From Betaproteobacteria bacterium (GTDB lineage Bacteria > Pseudomonadota > Gammaproteobacteria > Burkholderiales > Usitatibacteraceae): DNA of 64,000 nucleotides. A program made the translations under genes and the position numbers. Below are positions 7,887 through 16,707 of this stretch, piece by piece (positions within the stretch are counted from its first letter, which is position 1; the number at the start of each line of letters is the position of its first letter). The stretch spans positions 1 to 64,000 of the forward strand of contig JAEUMY010000003.1 in assembly GCA_016791265.1 (NCBI GenBank). Direction: 5' to 3'. The notes beneath the pieces are model-generated. The model was given only the letters and a program-made list of their open reading frames with translations, did not search any database and was not told the origin of the DNA.

Positions 7887-8405
7887 TTACTTGAGCGGCC
7901 AGTTTTCAACATGCGTTTTCTTCGGCAGCACAAACTCCAGCTTTCCGAAGAGCCAGTACATGAGCCGGGTGGAGAAGGGCGGCTGGCCGTTCTCGACGAT
8001 GGCTTTGATGTTGTTCACCATGAAGGTGCCGCCGCGCACCATTTCCTTCTCCGTGTTGGTGCCGGGTGGGATGTCGTACACCGTCAAGGTCAACTCCACG
8101 CCGCCATCCTTTTCGAGGAGGTCATAGACCACACGGGTGAAGGGATCGTCGTATTGGGTGAAGCGATGGGTGTGGGCGAAGCGGCGCGGCGGCTCGTATT
8201 CGAGCACTTCGCCGATGACGATGGCGCACTTGTTGCTGACCGTGCGCATCTGCATTCCCACGCCCTTGGCAATTTGCGCTGACGTGTGCATGACGGCATT
8301 GAAAATGCCCTGCAGCGGCACGCCGACTGTCGCGACTTCGCGCCAGACATCCTCAATTCGGCCGCGGATGAATACCTTGAAGATCGCCTTGTTCTCTTCG
8401 CTCAT
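7887..8405 (-). CDS. SRPBCC (AHSA1/START-like) family protein
   Basis: About 172 residues. The N-terminal KAIFKVFIRGRIEDVWREV opens the helix-grip fold typical of SRPBCC ligand-binding proteins; the core continues through EYEPPRRFAHTHRF and an amphipathic C-terminal helix. Such proteins bind small hydrophobic ligands, and the ligand here is unknown. Its first 53 bp overlap the end of the ArsR gene in another frame, a tight coupling common for ArsR-SRPBCC pairs. Regulation by that ArsR protein is likely. Confidence 0.85.
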   Translation of the reverse strand: MSEENKAIFKVFIRGRIEDVWREVATVGVPLQGIFNAVMHTSAQIAKGVGMQMRTVSNKCAIVIGEVLEYEPPRRFAHTHRFTQYDDPFTRVVYDLLEKDGGVELTLTVYDIPPGTNTEKEMVRGGTFMVNNIKAIVENGQPPFSTRLMYWLFGKLEFVLPKKTHVENWPLK

Positions 8406-8742
8406 CTTCTTCTCCCTTGTTGTTCGACTCGATGTGGTACTTGAGCTTGGTCAGCGGGCTGGCCCAGAGGTGCGAATATTCGCTCATCCAGCGGTCGGTG
8501 ATCATCTGGATGGGCACGGCGTTGAACCACAGCCGACGCATGCGCCCCTCCTTTTCCGAGATGACCAGTCCGGCCTGTTCCAGCACTGCCAGGTGCTTCA
8601 TGACGTTGATGCGGCTCTCGTCGAAGAATCCGGCGAGATCGTTCACCGAGCAGCCCGGGGCGTCCTTGATGAGGTCGAGCATGCGCCGCCGGCTGGCGGA
8701 GGCCAGTGCGCGGAACACGTTGTCCATGGATTCGGGTTTCAT
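8353..8742 (-). CDS. ArsR-family transcriptional regulator
   Basis: About 129 residues. A winged helix-turn-helix spans roughly residues 6-90, with FRALASASRRRMLDLI, CSVNDLAGFF and NVMKHLAVLEQAGLV typical of ArsR regulators. No cysteine metal site of the classical CXC type is visible, so it is probably not a metal sensor. An inverted repeat overlapping the start codon suggests autoregulation. The last part overlaps the SRPBCC gene by 53 bp. An exact palindrome (8472-8483) lies near the end and reads EYS. The last 17 or so residues are low in conservation and shaped by the overlap. Confidence 0.88.
   Translation of the reverse strand: MKPESMDNVFRALASASRRRMLDLIKDAPGCSVNDLAGFFDESRINVMKHLAVLEQAGLVISEKEGRMRRLWFNAVPIQMITDRWMSEYSHLWASPLTKLKYHIESNNKGEEDERREQGDLQGIHPRPN
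8472..8483. repeat. Palindrome GCGAATATTCGC, copy 8
   Basis: Inside the ArsR-family gene, reads EYS. Confidence 0.97.
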
Positions 8743-8764
8743 AGGTAACTGTATGGTTACCTAT
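8741..8764. promoter_or_regulatory. Inverted repeat at the ArsR gene start (putative operator)
   Basis: The 9-bp arms ATAGGTAAC and GTTACCTAT are separated by 6 bp. It touches the start codon of the ArsR-family gene, the position expected of an autoregulatory ArsR operator. Binding is inferred. Confidence 0.65.
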
Positions 8765-8788
8765 ATCGCTGCACGTGTCAAGTTGGGC

Positions 8789-8880
8789 GTACCCCTCTCG
8801 GCAAAAGGGGGGCAGGGGGATTTCTCAGCGCCACGACCACTGCAAAACCCCCTCAACTCCCTTTCTTCAAAGGGGAAGTG
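8789..8880. repeat. C/G-run hairpin repeat, copy 2
   Basis: Related to the block at 4119-4212 but more degenerate: CCCCTCTCGGCAAAAGGGG-type arm at the left and CCCTTTCTTCAAAGGGG at the right. It lies in the 191-bp gap between the ArsR start and the mtfA end. A decayed palindrome GCGAATGTTTGT (8894-8905) follows at nearly the same relative position as the exact palindrome after copy 1. Confidence 0.65.
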
Positions 8881-8933
8881 ACTTGCGTGTAAGTGCGAAT
8901 GTTTGTGGGGAGCGGGTGACTAGCGCCCAACGC

Positions 8934-9749
8934 TCAACCAGCAAGCCGGGCCAGCGGGTCTTGCTTGTAGAACAACTTGAGCTGCTCGTAAGCCGCCGGA
9001 TAGTCTTCTTTCACCAGGTCGGGCGTCTCGAAGAACGCCTCGGAAATGACAGCGAAGAACTCCGCCGGATTTTCCGAGCCGTAGGGGTCGATGGGCAAGT
9101 CGGCGTAGGCGGCATCGCCGCGGTGGTGCGAGTGGGCGTCCGCGTCATCGACGCGTTTGCAGAAGTCGAGGTACGCCTCCATGAACGCGCGCTTCCAGGT
9201 TTCGCTGTTCATGCCCTTGTGCAGGGGCGGATAGCCATTGGGCTCGCCGTTGAGCATGTCCAACTTGTGGGCGAACTCGTGGATGACGACGTTGAACCCC
9301 TCGATGCGTTCGTCTTCATTGGACGAACGGGCCACGTCCTCGTAGGACAGCACCACCGGTCCGCCCAGCCAGGCTTCGCCGGCGAGGGGATCGCGCACGG
9401 TATGCACGACACCGGCTTCGTCGGTCACTTCTCGTTCGGGTACGAACTGGCCCGGATAGAGAATGATGTCTGACCAACCGTCTAGATAGTCCAGGCCCAG
9501 CTCCAGAACCAGGATGCAGGCCTGCGCGGCGATCTGCACCCGCATGAGGTCGGTGACCTCATGGTCCGCCGCGCCGACGATGCGCTTGCGATGCAGGAAG
9601 TCGGAGGCGATGAGACGCAGCTTCTCCCGCTCGGCCGGCGAGAGGCCGCGCATGAAAAGATAGGGCGCCGTCGCGGCGCCCCACAGATCCTCGCGAATCG
9701 GCTGGAACGGTTTCTTCTCGCCAAAAACCCTCTTGAGCCAGCCGAGCAT
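8934..9749 (-). CDS. mtfA: M90-family zinc metallopeptidase (MtfA-like)
   Basis: About 271 residues. The zinc-binding motif VVIHEFAHKLD lies near residue 155 and a downstream EFFAVISEAFFE supplies the third ligand, as in E. coli MtfA (DUF980), a peptidase that binds the Mlc repressor. The N-terminal WLKRVFGEKK and the PVVLSYEDVARS block are also family features. The substrate in this organism is unknown. It follows the DUF2807 gene after 7 bp and is probably co-transcribed. Confidence 0.9.
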   Translation of the reverse strand: MLGWLKRVFGEKKPFQPIREDLWGAATAPYLFMRGLSPAEREKLRLIASDFLHRKRIVGAADHEVTDLMRVQIAAQACILVLELGLDYLDGWSDIILYPGQFVPEREVTDEAGVVHTVRDPLAGEAWLGGPVVLSYEDVARSSNEDERIEGFNVVIHEFAHKLDMLNGEPNGYPPLHKGMNSETWKRAFMEAYLDFCKRVDDADAHSHHRGDAAYADLPIDPYGSENPAEFFAVISEAFFETPDLVKEDYPAAYEQLKLFYKQDPLARLAG

Positions 9750-9756
9750 GTGTCTC

Positions 9757-10524
9757 CTAGTTGGCTGCAGTCGGTGATTCTCCGAGCTTCTTCGCCTTGC
9801 CGGAGCCCAGAACGGATTGTTTCACTTCGGGATTGCCGTAGTACTTCACGTCGCCGGAACCGGCCACGCTCACGTTGAGATTCGTCTTGGCCCACACGGT
9901 CGCGTCACCGGAGCCAGCAATGCTCACCTTGACCTTGTCGGCTTCGACGCCGCTGGTCCTGATGTCGCCGGAGCCAGCGATGCTGGCTTCGATGCTGGAG
10001 ACCTTGCCGCCACCAATGGCCATGTCGCCAGAACCGGCGATGGACACCTTGAGCACATCGGCAGTGAGGTGCTTGATATGCACATCGCCGGAACCTGCGA
10101 TGCTGGCCTTGAATTTTTCGGACTTGAGTTGGTCAGCCGTCACGTCGCCCGAACCGGCCACGCCAATGCTCTCCAGCGTCTTCACGTAGACCGTGGCCTT
10201 CAGCGGCACCTTGGTCTTCACGTTCATGTTCCTTTCGGTGAAGCGCAGTTTCAGACTGCCGCGTTCCACTTCGGTTTCGATGACCGCAATGATGTTGTCA
10301 TCGCCTTCGAGCGTCACGCCTTCCTTGTCGCCCTGGATGATGGTGATCTTGGCCGGCAGGCTGATGCCAAGGCCGGTGAAACCGGAGACGGTGCGGTTTT
10401 CGGTTTTCGCCGTGCCAGAGCCGGTCACGGTCGTGCCCCAGCCCCAGGCGGACGCAGCGGGTGCGAGCAGGGTGGCGGATGCGGTGAGGGCGAAGATGGC
10501 TGCGAGTTTGCGGAACGTGGTCAT
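9757..10524 (-). CDS. Exported DUF2807 (head GIN domain) protein
   Basis: About 255 residues starting MTTFRKLAAIFAL at 10524, with a signal peptide ending near ASAW. The rest is a parallel beta-helix-like DUF2807 domain in which a G-S-G-D turn repeats about every 18-20 residues (GVAGSGDV, SIAGSGDV, SIAGSGDM, SIAGSGDI, SIAGSGDA, SVAGSGDV, then GSGK). Family members are secreted or surface proteins of unknown role, possibly adhesive. A GGAGGATTAC ribosome-binding site supports the start. Confidence 0.88.
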   Translation of the reverse strand: MTTFRKLAAIFALTASATLLAPAASAWGWGTTVTGSGTAKTENRTVSGFTGLGISLPAKITIIQGDKEGVTLEGDDNIIAVIETEVERGSLKLRFTERNMNVKTKVPLKATVYVKTLESIGVAGSGDVTADQLKSEKFKASIAGSGDVHIKHLTADVLKVSIAGSGDMAIGGGKVSSIEASIAGSGDIRTSGVEADKVKVSIAGSGDATVWAKTNLNVSVAGSGDVKYYGNPEVKQSVLGSGKAKKLGESPTAAN

Positions 10525-10606
10525 GTAATCCTCCTCGAAATCGGTGCGAAATTGCACGTTACGAGGCTTGGACGCAGCCACCCACGGATTTGGATTTACC
10601 GCTGGT

Positions 10607-11761
10607 TCAGCGGGTGGCCAGCGCCTGCTTGATGCCCGCCACGATGTTCAGGGCCGTCCCGAGATCGGGGTCACAGACCGTCACATGGCCCATCTTGCGG
10701 CCGGCGCGGGCTTCGCGCTTCCCGTACAGGTGGAGATGGGCACCCGGATGTTCAAGTAGGGCTGCCCAGTCCGGCGACTGGGACAGGTCCGGGCCGCGCC
10801 AGACATCACCCAGCAGGTTCAGCATGGCCGCCGGCGTGTGCAGGGACGGATCGCCCAGCGGCAGTCCGCACAGCACGCGCACCTGCTGTTCAAACTGCGA
10901 GGTGCGGCAGGCATCGATGGTGTAGTGCCCGCTGTTGTGCGGGCGAGGTGCCATTTCATTGATGAGCAGGGCGGGTTTGCCGTCGCTTCCTGTCACGATG
11001 AAATACTCCACTGCCATCACGCCCACGTAATCCAGGGCCTGGGCCAGACGTTTTGCGATGTCCTGGGCCTCGGAGGCCAGGGCATCGTCCACCCGCGCCG
11101 GGGCAATGGTGATATCGAGAATGCCGTTCACATGCTGGTTCTCCGCCAGCGGGAACACGGCCACTTCGCCATCTGCTGCGCGGGCCAGGACCACCGATAC
11201 TTCCTTCTCCAACGGCAGGAACTCTTCCAGCACGCAGGGCACCCCGTGCCACTCCGCGAATATTCGCGAGAGGTCGGCCGGCGTGTTGATGCGCGCTTGT
11301 CCCTTGCCGTCGTAACCGAAGCGCGCGGTCTTCAGCACGGCGGGCAGCTTCACGTCCTTCAACGCGGCAGCGATGTCCTCGGCCGAGCGGATCACGGCGA
11401 ACGGGCCGACCGGAAAGCCTTTGGCCTTGAAGAATCCTTTTTCCGCACTGCGATCCTGCGCGATGGCCACCGCATTGCCGCTGGGACGCACGATGGTGTG
11501 CTGCGCCAGCTCGAGCAGCGCCTCGGCCGGCGCGTTCTCGAACTCGGTGGTGACGGCGGCACAGGTCTTCGCCAGTTCTTCCAGCGAGACGGGGTGGGTG
11601 TAGGCGGTGTTGAGATGGCCCGTGGCGAATTCTGCTGCGGGCGACAACGCATCCGGGTCGAGCACGGTGACGCGATAGCCCAGCGTGCGAGCCGCAACCG
11701 TGAACATGCGGCCCAGCTGGCCGCCGCCGAGCAGGCCGAGAGTGGCGCCGGGGAGAATCAT
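10607..11761 (-). CDS. purK: 5-(carboxyamino)imidazole ribonucleotide synthase
   Basis: A 384-residue ATP-grasp enzyme that converts AIR, ATP and bicarbonate to N5-CAIR in purine synthesis. The start LGLLGGGQLGRM is diagnostic. The ATP-grasp core shows KTARFGYDGKGQ, LEEFLPLEKEVSVV and NEMAPRPHNSGHYTID. Length is normal. An exact palindrome (11256-11267) reads RIFA in the B-domain region, using CGA and ATA codons. It lies after purE on the same strand with a 91-bp gap containing a strong inverted repeat. Confidence 0.97.
   Translation of the reverse strand: MILPGATLGLLGGGQLGRMFTVAARTLGYRVTVLDPDALSPAAEFATGHLNTAYTHPVSLEELAKTCAAVTTEFENAPAEALLELAQHTIVRPSGNAVAIAQDRSAEKGFFKAKGFPVGPFAVIRSAEDIAAALKDVKLPAVLKTARFGYDGKGQARINTPADLSRIFAEWHGVPCVLEEFLPLEKEVSVVLARAADGEVAVFPLAENQHVNGILDITIAPARVDDALASEAQDIAKRLAQALDYVGVMAVEYFIVTGSDGKPALLINEMAPRPHNSGHYTIDACRTSQFEQQVRVLCGLPLGDPSLHTPAAMLNLLGDVWRGPDLSQSPDWAALLEHPGAHLHLYGKREARAGRKMGHVTVCDPDLGTALNIVAGIKQALATR
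11256..11267. repeat. Palindrome GCGAATATTCGC, copy 9
   Basis: Inside purK, reads RIFA. Confidence 0.97.
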
Positions 11762-11775
11762 GATTTGGGGAAGGC

Positions 11776-11846
11776 GGGAGGCGGGAGGCGCGAGGCGGAT
11801 TGCTCCACCGTCCTTGTCGCCTTCCGCCTTCCGCCTCCCGCCTCCC
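11776..11846. repeat. Inverted repeat between purE and purK
   Basis: Perfect 15-bp arms GGGAGGCGGGAGGCG (11776-11790) and complement (11832-11846) flank a 41-bp loop; extra GGCGGG-type units extend the arms imperfectly. No T-run follows. It could modulate purK expression or be a dispersed GC-rich repeat. Confidence 0.7.
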
Positions 11847-11852
11847 TGATGC

Positions 11853-12359
11853 TCATAGGATTTCCGGCAGCACCATCGCGGCCACCTGTTCCTTGAGGCT
11901 TTCGCGATACGCGGCCAGTTTTTGTGCCATGGCGGGATCGTTGATGGCCAGCAGGCTCACGGCGAAGAGGCCGGCATTGGCCGAGCCGGCTTCACCGATG
12001 GCGAAGGTCGCCACCGGAATGCCTTTGGGCATCTGCACGATGGAGAGCAGCGAATCCTGGCCGGCCAGGTGCTTGGATGGGACGGGCACGCCCAGCACTG
12101 GCACCGTGGTCTTCGCCGCCAGCATGCCCGGCAGATGGGCCGCACCGCCCGCGCCGGCGATGATGCAGGCGAGGCCACGTTCACGTGCTGTCTCGGCGTA
12201 GTCGAACATGGCGTCCGGCGTGCGATGCGCCGACACCACCTTGTGCTCGAACGGTACGCCGAAATCCTTCAGCACCTTGGCGGCGTGCTGCATCACGTCC
12301 CAGTCGGACTGCGAGCCCATCACGACGCCGACGATTGGCTTGTCTGCTGATTTTTCCAT
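11853..12359 (-). CDS. purE: N5-carboxyaminoimidazole ribonucleotide mutase
   Basis: About 168 residues, normal for class I PurE. It converts N5-CAIR to CAIR after PurK. The motifs [18 protein letters not shown] and [12 protein letters not shown] line the active site, with the catalytic His in SAHRTP. The start is MEKSADKP at 12359. It precedes purK on the same strand. Confidence 0.97.
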   Translation of the reverse strand: MEKSADKPIVGVVMGSQSDWDVMQHAAKVLKDFGVPFEHKVVSAHRTPDAMFDYAETARERGLACIIAGAGGAAHLPGMLAAKTTVPVLGVPVPSKHLAGQDSLLSIVQMPKGIPVATFAIGEAGSANAGLFAVSLLAINDPAMAQKLAAYRESLKEQVAAMVLPEIL

Positions 12360-12375
12360 TCCCTGTATTCCTGTC

Positions 12376-13014
12376 TTATGCAGGCCGCTCGGCCAGCGCC
12401 AGCTTGATGCCCAGTGCCACGAACAGTGCACCGCAGCCACGATTCATCCACAGCGTGAAGCGGTTGCCAGCACGCACACGCTGCTGCGCACGCGCCACCA
12501 TCCAGGCAAATACGACGGTGACCACGGTGGCATTGGCAATGAAGATCAATCCCAGCACCACGAACGCCAGCGGCTTGTTGGCGGCGTTCGCGCTGATGAA
12601 CTGCGGCAGCAGCGCCAGGAAAAAGATGGCGACCTTGGGATTCAGCACATTGGTGAGGAAGCCCTGCCAGAAGATCTTGCGCAGCGTGGCGCTGTCGGGC
12701 AGGGGCGCTTCACCCGGGGCGGCCGGCTGCTCGCGCAGCAGCGTGATGCCGACGTACAACAGATAGGCCGCGCCGACCCACTTCACGATCATGAACGCTT
12801 CGGCCGATGCGGTGAGCAGCGCGGAGAGGCCCACCGCCGCCGCGAAAGTGTGCACGAGGCAGCCGGAGCTGATGCCGGCAATGGCGGCCACGCCGCCACG
12901 CAATCCCTGCTTTAACGTGCGCCCGGCGATGTAGAGCATGTCCGGACCGGGCGTGATGTTGAGCAGCAGCCCCGCAATGACAAACAGCCAGAGATCGTGG
13001 ATGCCAAGGCTCAT
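12376..13014 (-). CDS. LysE/RhtB-family amino acid exporter
   Basis: About 212 residues with five to six hydrophobic segments. The opening [22 protein letters not shown], with the N-x-TPGP motif, is diagnostic of the LysE/RhtB superfamily, as is [22 protein letters not shown]. Such inner-membrane proteins export amino acids such as lysine, threonine or homoserine lactone; substrate cannot be told from sequence. It lies 4 bp after the ArnA-like dehydrogenase gene and may be the last gene of the arn operon or the first of a purEK unit. Confidence 0.9.
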   Translation of the reverse strand: MSLGIHDLWLFVIAGLLLNITPGPDMLYIAGRTLKQGLRGGVAAIAGISSGCLVHTFAAAVGLSALLTASAEAFMIVKWVGAAYLLYVGITLLREQPAAPGEAPLPDSATLRKIFWQGFLTNVLNPKVAIFFLALLPQFISANAANKPLAFVVLGLIFIANATVVTVVFAWMVARAQQRVRAGNRFTLWMNRGCGALFVALGIKLALAERPA

Positions 13015-13018
13015 GCCG

Positions 13019-14059
13019 TCACACCAGGTCGCGTGCGGCCTGCATCTCGGCGCGATACGCGTCGAAGATGCCCTTCAGCGCATCCTGCATCTTCACCTGC
13101 GGCGCCCAGCCCAGGTCCTTCATGGTGTTCTCGATCTTGGGCACGCGGTTCTGCACATCCTGGTAGCCCTTGCCGTAGTACTCGCCGGACGTGGTTTCGA
13201 TGAGCTGCACCTTGCCCGCATTCTGCGAATATTCGCTGTAGGTCTTGGCGAGGTCGAGCATCATCGTGGCCAGCTCGCGCACCGAGAAATTGTTGGCCGG
13301 GTTGCCCACGTTGTAGATCTGGCCTGATGCCACGTCATCCTTGTTCTCGATCATCTTCATCAACGCCGAGATGCCGTCGTCGATGTAGGTGAAGGCGCGT
13401 TTCTGTCCGCCGCCGTCCACCAGCTTGATGGGCTCGCCGCGCACGATGTGCCCGAAGAACTGGGTGATGACGCGCGACGAACCTTCCTTGGCCGTGTGAA
13501 TGCTGTCCAGGCCCGCGCCGATCCAGTTGAAGGGGCGAAAGAGCGTGAAGTCCAGCTTGCCTTCGCTACCGTACGCCCAGATGACGCGGTCCATCAGTTG
13601 CTTGGAGCAGGAATAGATCCAGCGCTGCTTGTCGATGGGACCCAACACCAGATTGGACGCATAGGGATCAAACTGCTCGTCCGCGCACATGCCGTACACC
13701 TCGGACGTGGAGGGAAACAGGATGCGCTTGCCGTATTTCACGCAGCTCCGCACGATGGGCAGGTTGGCCTCGAAGTCCAACTCGAACACTCGCAGCGGCT
13801 GCTTCACATACGTGGCGGGCGTCGCAATGGCGACCAGCGGCAGCACCACGTCGCACTTGCGGATGTGATACTCGATCCACTCCTTGTTGATGGTGATGTC
13901 ACCTTCGAAGAAGTGGAAGCGCGGATTGTCCACGAAGGGCTTCACGCGATCCGTGGACATGTCCATGCCGAACACTTCCCAATCGGTGGTTTCCAGAATG
14001 CGCTTGGACAGATGGTGGCCGATGAAGCCGTTGACGCCGAGGATGAGGATTTTTTTCAT
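13019..14059 (-). CDS. arnA: UDP-glucuronate decarboxylase (ArnA dehydrogenase half), separate gene
   Basis: About 346 residues, an extended SDR enzyme: Rossmann motif GVNGFIGHHL at the start, catalytic YSCSKQ and SEVYG, and NVGNPANNFSVRELA near the C terminus. It corresponds to the C-terminal domain of E. coli ArnA, which oxidatively decarboxylates UDP-GlcA to UDP-Ara4O. Here it is a separate protein, and the formyltransferase half is at 14805-15743 with a channel gene between. An exact palindrome (13225-13236) reads EYS. The UDP-apiose/xylose synthase branch is close, but the arn neighbours decide. Confidence 0.92.
   Translation of the reverse strand: MKKILILGVNGFIGHHLSKRILETTDWEVFGMDMSTDRVKPFVDNPRFHFFEGDITINKEWIEYHIRKCDVVLPLVAIATPATYVKQPLRVFELDFEANLPIVRSCVKYGKRILFPSTSEVYGMCADEQFDPYASNLVLGPIDKQRWIYSCSKQLMDRVIWAYGSEGKLDFTLFRPFNWIGAGLDSIHTAKEGSSRVITQFFGHIVRGEPIKLVDGGGQKRAFTYIDDGISALMKMIENKDDVASGQIYNVGNPANNFSVRELATMMLDLAKTYSEYSQNAGKVQLIETTSGEYYGKGYQDVQNRVPKIENTMKDLGWAPQVKMQDALKGIFDAYRAEMQAARDLV
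13225..13236. repeat. Palindrome GCGAATATTCGC, copy 10
   Basis: Inside the ArnA-type dehydrogenase gene, reads EYS. Confidence 0.97.
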
Positions 14060-14094
14060 TGGGATGACACGTGCGTTGTGGCCGGGAACGCAGG

Positions 14095-14760
14095 TTACGG
14101 CGTGGCGGCAATGGATGAAGGTGCGTATTTTGCCTCGATACGGCGGGCGATGGGTGAGGCGACAAACATCAGGGCAAATGCCGAGTTGCCGGCGCCCGGG
14201 ATGTACATGGCGATGATCACGGCGACCGCGCTGATCAGGATCAGCATGGACGTGCGAAATCGCGCCGCCCGATAGACCCCTTCGGGCATGGGCGTGCTGC
14301 AGAGCTGCGGATTCAGGTACACGTATCGGTTCAGCAGCAGCGCGCCGCAGGCGGTGCAGGCCATGGTGATGGAGTAGATGATCTGCGCCGGCAGCGCTCG
14401 CGCATATTCGCCAGTCAGGCCGGATGCAAAGGGCATCAGACTGACAAACGCGAGCAGGAGAATGTTCAGGGCGACCAGCCTGCCATTCACCTTGTGCACG
14501 TAATGAAAGGCGCGGTGGTGTCCGTACCAGAACAGGGCCAGTACCGTGAAGCTCACCACCCAGCCGATGAACTTGGGGATGAGGTGGCCGAGCGCGCCCA
14601 GCAGCGCTTCAATACCGCGAATCTGCGAGGCATCGGGTATCTTAAGCTCGATGACCAGCAGCGTCATCGCGACGGCGAAAATGCCATCGGTCAGGGCGTC
14701 TATTCGGTGCTTGCTCATGCCGTCGGCCGGCGTTGAGGATTCAGGCGCGTTTTTAGTCAT
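14095..14760 (-). CDS. TMEM175-family (DUF1211) potassium channel-like protein
   Basis: About 221 residues with six predicted membrane segments. The signature HRIDALTDGIFAVAMTLLVIEL is the first-helix motif of bacterial TMEM175 channels, which assemble as tetramers and conduct potassium. A start at 14718 (MSKHRIDAL) is possible instead of 14760; neither has a strong ribosome-binding site. It separates the two arnA halves within the arn cluster, so it could be co-expressed with lipid A modification. A one-mismatch palindrome (14400-14411) lies inside. Confidence 0.85.
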   Translation of the reverse strand: MTKNAPESSTPADGMSKHRIDALTDGIFAVAMTLLVIELKIPDASQIRGIEALLGALGHLIPKFIGWVVSFTVLALFWYGHHRAFHYVHKVNGRLVALNILLLAFVSLMPFASGLTGEYARALPAQIIYSITMACTACGALLLNRYVYLNPQLCSTPMPEGVYRAARFRTSMLILISAVAVIIAMYIPGAGNSAFALMFVASPIARRIEAKYAPSSIAATP

Positions 14761-14804
14761 GATGCCGATGGTCGATGGTGGCGGTGAATGAGGCAGGCGC
14801 GGTG

Positions 14805-15743
14805 TCAGCCGAGCGGATGGACGCCGACGCCAAGTGCTGCGGCCAGGGCGACTTCATCCATCACCTTGCCCGCATATTCTGCTTTCAGAATGCGCAGCAT
14901 GCAGCCATCGCCGCAAAGCGCGATGCAGCGGCTGCTGGAGACGTTGATGAAGCCGGAATTGTGGTGCTTGAAATGGGCGGGAGCCAACTCGGTGCGGTGA
15001 ATGTTGATGGGCTGGCCCATGACGGCCGAAGTTGCGCCCGGATAGGGAGGCGCAACGGCGCGCACGAGATTGTGAATGTCCTTCGCGCTCTGTGACCAGT
15101 CGATGATGCCGTCCTCGGGCTTGCGGCCGCCGTAGTAGCTGCCGGACTTGAGGTCCTGCTCGATCAATTCCGCGGAGCCGTCGATGAGGCCCTGCAGGCT
15201 ATGCGCCAGCACCGCGGCGGCGGCGGCGGTGACCTTGTGGAACACCTCGACGGCGGTCTCGTCCAGGCCGATCGGCACGGTCTGCTGCGCGACGATGCGC
15301 CCGGCATCGGGCTTGGCGACCATTTCGTGCAGCGTGGCGCCGGTCTCGGTCTCGCCCTTGATGATGGCCCAGTTGATGGGCACGCGGCCGCGATACTTGG
15401 GCAGCAGCGAGCCGTGCATGTTGAAGGCGCCGCGCTTGGGGATGGCGAGCAGCTCGGGCCCCAGCATCTGGCGGTAGTAGAAGGAGAAGAGGAAATCGGG
15501 CGCGGCCGCCGCCACCTGCTCGATCACCTCGCGAATATTCGCATCTTCGGGCGTGATGGTCGGAATCTGGTGCCGGGCCGCCAGCGCCGCGACACTGTCG
15601 AACCAGATGGTCTCTTTCGGATTGTCGGTGTGCGTGACAACCAGTTTCACGTCCACGCCGGCATCGAGCAGCACCTGCAGACAGCGCACGCCAACGTTGT
15701 GATAGGCGAAGACGACGGCCGTGGCGGGCGCCGCCTCAGGCAT
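14805..15743 (-). CDS. arnA: UDP-Ara4N formyltransferase (ArnA N-terminal half), separate gene
   Basis: About 312 residues. It is a methionyl-tRNA formyltransferase-like enzyme with FSFYYRQMLGPELL, MHGSLLPKYRGRVPINWA and HEMVAKPDAG blocks; the HGSLLPKYRGR motif holds the catalytic Asn/His/Asp region of ArnA formyltransferases. It should N-formylate UDP-L-Ara4N with formyl-tetrahydrofolate. In E. coli it is fused to the decarboxylase. It overlaps arnC by 8 bp. An exact palindrome (15531-15542) reads ANIR. Confidence 0.93.
   Translation of the reverse strand: MPEAAPATAVVFAYHNVGVRCLQVLLDAGVDVKLVVTHTDNPKETIWFDSVAALAARHQIPTITPEDANIREVIEQVAAAAPDFLFSFYYRQMLGPELLAIPKRGAFNMHGSLLPKYRGRVPINWAIIKGETETGATLHEMVAKPDAGRIVAQQTVPIGLDETAVEVFHKVTAAAAAVLAHSLQGLIDGSAELIEQDLKSGSYYGGRKPEDGIIDWSQSAKDIHNLVRAVAPPYPGATSAVMGQPINIHRTELAPAHFKHHNSGFINVSSSRCIALCGDGCMLRILKAEYAGKVMDEVALAAALGVGVHPLG
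15531..15542. repeat. Palindrome GCGAATATTCGC, copy 11
   Basis: Inside the ArnA-type formyltransferase gene, reads ANIR. Confidence 0.97.
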
Positions 15744-16704
15744 CGTGCGCCTTGTCCGATTGCAACACCGCCTGAATCATGTATCGCGGCCTGGAGCGCA
15801 CCTGCTCGTAGATGCGGCCCACGTATTCGCCCAGCAGCCCGATGCCAAACAGCGTGATGCCGATGAGAAAGAACGCGATGCCGAACAGCGTGAACACGCC
15901 TTCGGCTTCCGGGCCGATGACGAGGCGGCGAATGGCGAGATAGCCCACAAAGGCGATGGACAGCATCGAGATGGCGATGCCGATCAGCGAGAACACCTGC
16001 AGCGGCGCCGTGGAAAATCCGGTCATCAAATCGAAGTTGAGCTGGATGAGCTTGTAGAGCGAATACTTGGACTCGCCGGCGAATCGCTCTTCATGCGCGA
16101 CCTCGATTTCCACCGGATTGTGCGCGAAGGAATAGGCCAGCGCGGGAATGTAGGTGCTGGTGTCACGGGTCTGGTTGATGGCCGCCACGATGTCCTTGCT
16201 GTACGCGCGCAGCATGCAGCCCTGGTCGGTCATCTTGATGGATGTGATGCGCTCGCGCAGCCTGTTCATGGCTTTGGACGCATAGCGGCGGAAGGCTGTG
16301 TCCTGGCGCAGCTTGCGAATGGTGCCGACGTAGTCGTGGCCCTTGTCCATCTCGGCCAGGAGGTTGCCGACTTCTTCCGGCGGGTTCTGCAGGTCGGCAT
16401 CCAGCGTGACGATGCGGTCGCCACGCGCGTGCTCGAACCCGGCCATGATAGCCATGTGCTGGCCATAGTTGCCATTGAACAGGATCACGCGGGTCACGTC
16501 GGGACGCACCTGGAACTGTTCGCGCAGCAATGCGGCGGAACGATCCACCGAGCCATCGTTGATGAACAGGATTTCATACGGGACGGCAAGCTTGTCCAGT
16601 GCCGGATAGAGACGCGAGAACAGTGCGGCGAGCCCGGCTTCCTCGTTATAGACCGGGATGACAATAGATACCAACGGAGAATTCGACATTGCGAATATTC
16701 GCAA
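15736..16704 (-). CDS. arnC: Undecaprenyl-phosphate Ara4FN transferase-type glycosyltransferase
   Basis: About 322 residues, or 317 if it starts at the ATG at 16689. A GT-A domain shows SIVIPVYNEE and the DADLQNPPEE metal site, followed by two C-terminal membrane helices and a positively charged tail, as in ArnC, which moves formylated Ara4N to undecaprenyl phosphate at the inner membrane. A TTG at 16704 followed by the palindrome (16691-16702) gives a longer start with AAGAAG upstream; the ATG has the palindrome itself as its leader. Which is used is open, so the repeat may lie in the translation start region. Confidence 0.93.
   Translation of the reverse strand: MRIFAMSNSPLVSIVIPVYNEEAGLAALFSRLYPALDKLAVPYEILFINDGSVDRSAALLREQFQVRPDVTRVILFNGNYGQHMAIMAGFEHARGDRIVTLDADLQNPPEEVGNLLAEMDKGHDYVGTIRKLRQDTAFRRYASKAMNRLRERITSIKMTDQGCMLRAYSKDIVAAINQTRDTSTYIPALAYSFAHNPVEIEVAHEERFAGESKYSLYKLIQLNFDLMTGFSTAPLQVFSLIGIAISMLSIAFVGYLAIRRLVIGPEAEGVFTLFGIAFFLIGITLFGIGLLGEYVGRIYEQVRSRPRYMIQAVLQSDKAHDA
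16691..16702. repeat. Palindrome GCGAATATTCGC, copy 12
   Basis: At the arnC start, between the two candidate start codons. Confidence 0.97.
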
Positions 16705-16707
16705 CTG

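Noticed and set aside
11776..11846. Riboswitch or terminator between purE and purK
   Set aside because: The inverted repeat has a long loop and no T-run, and no known purine riboswitch core could be matched.
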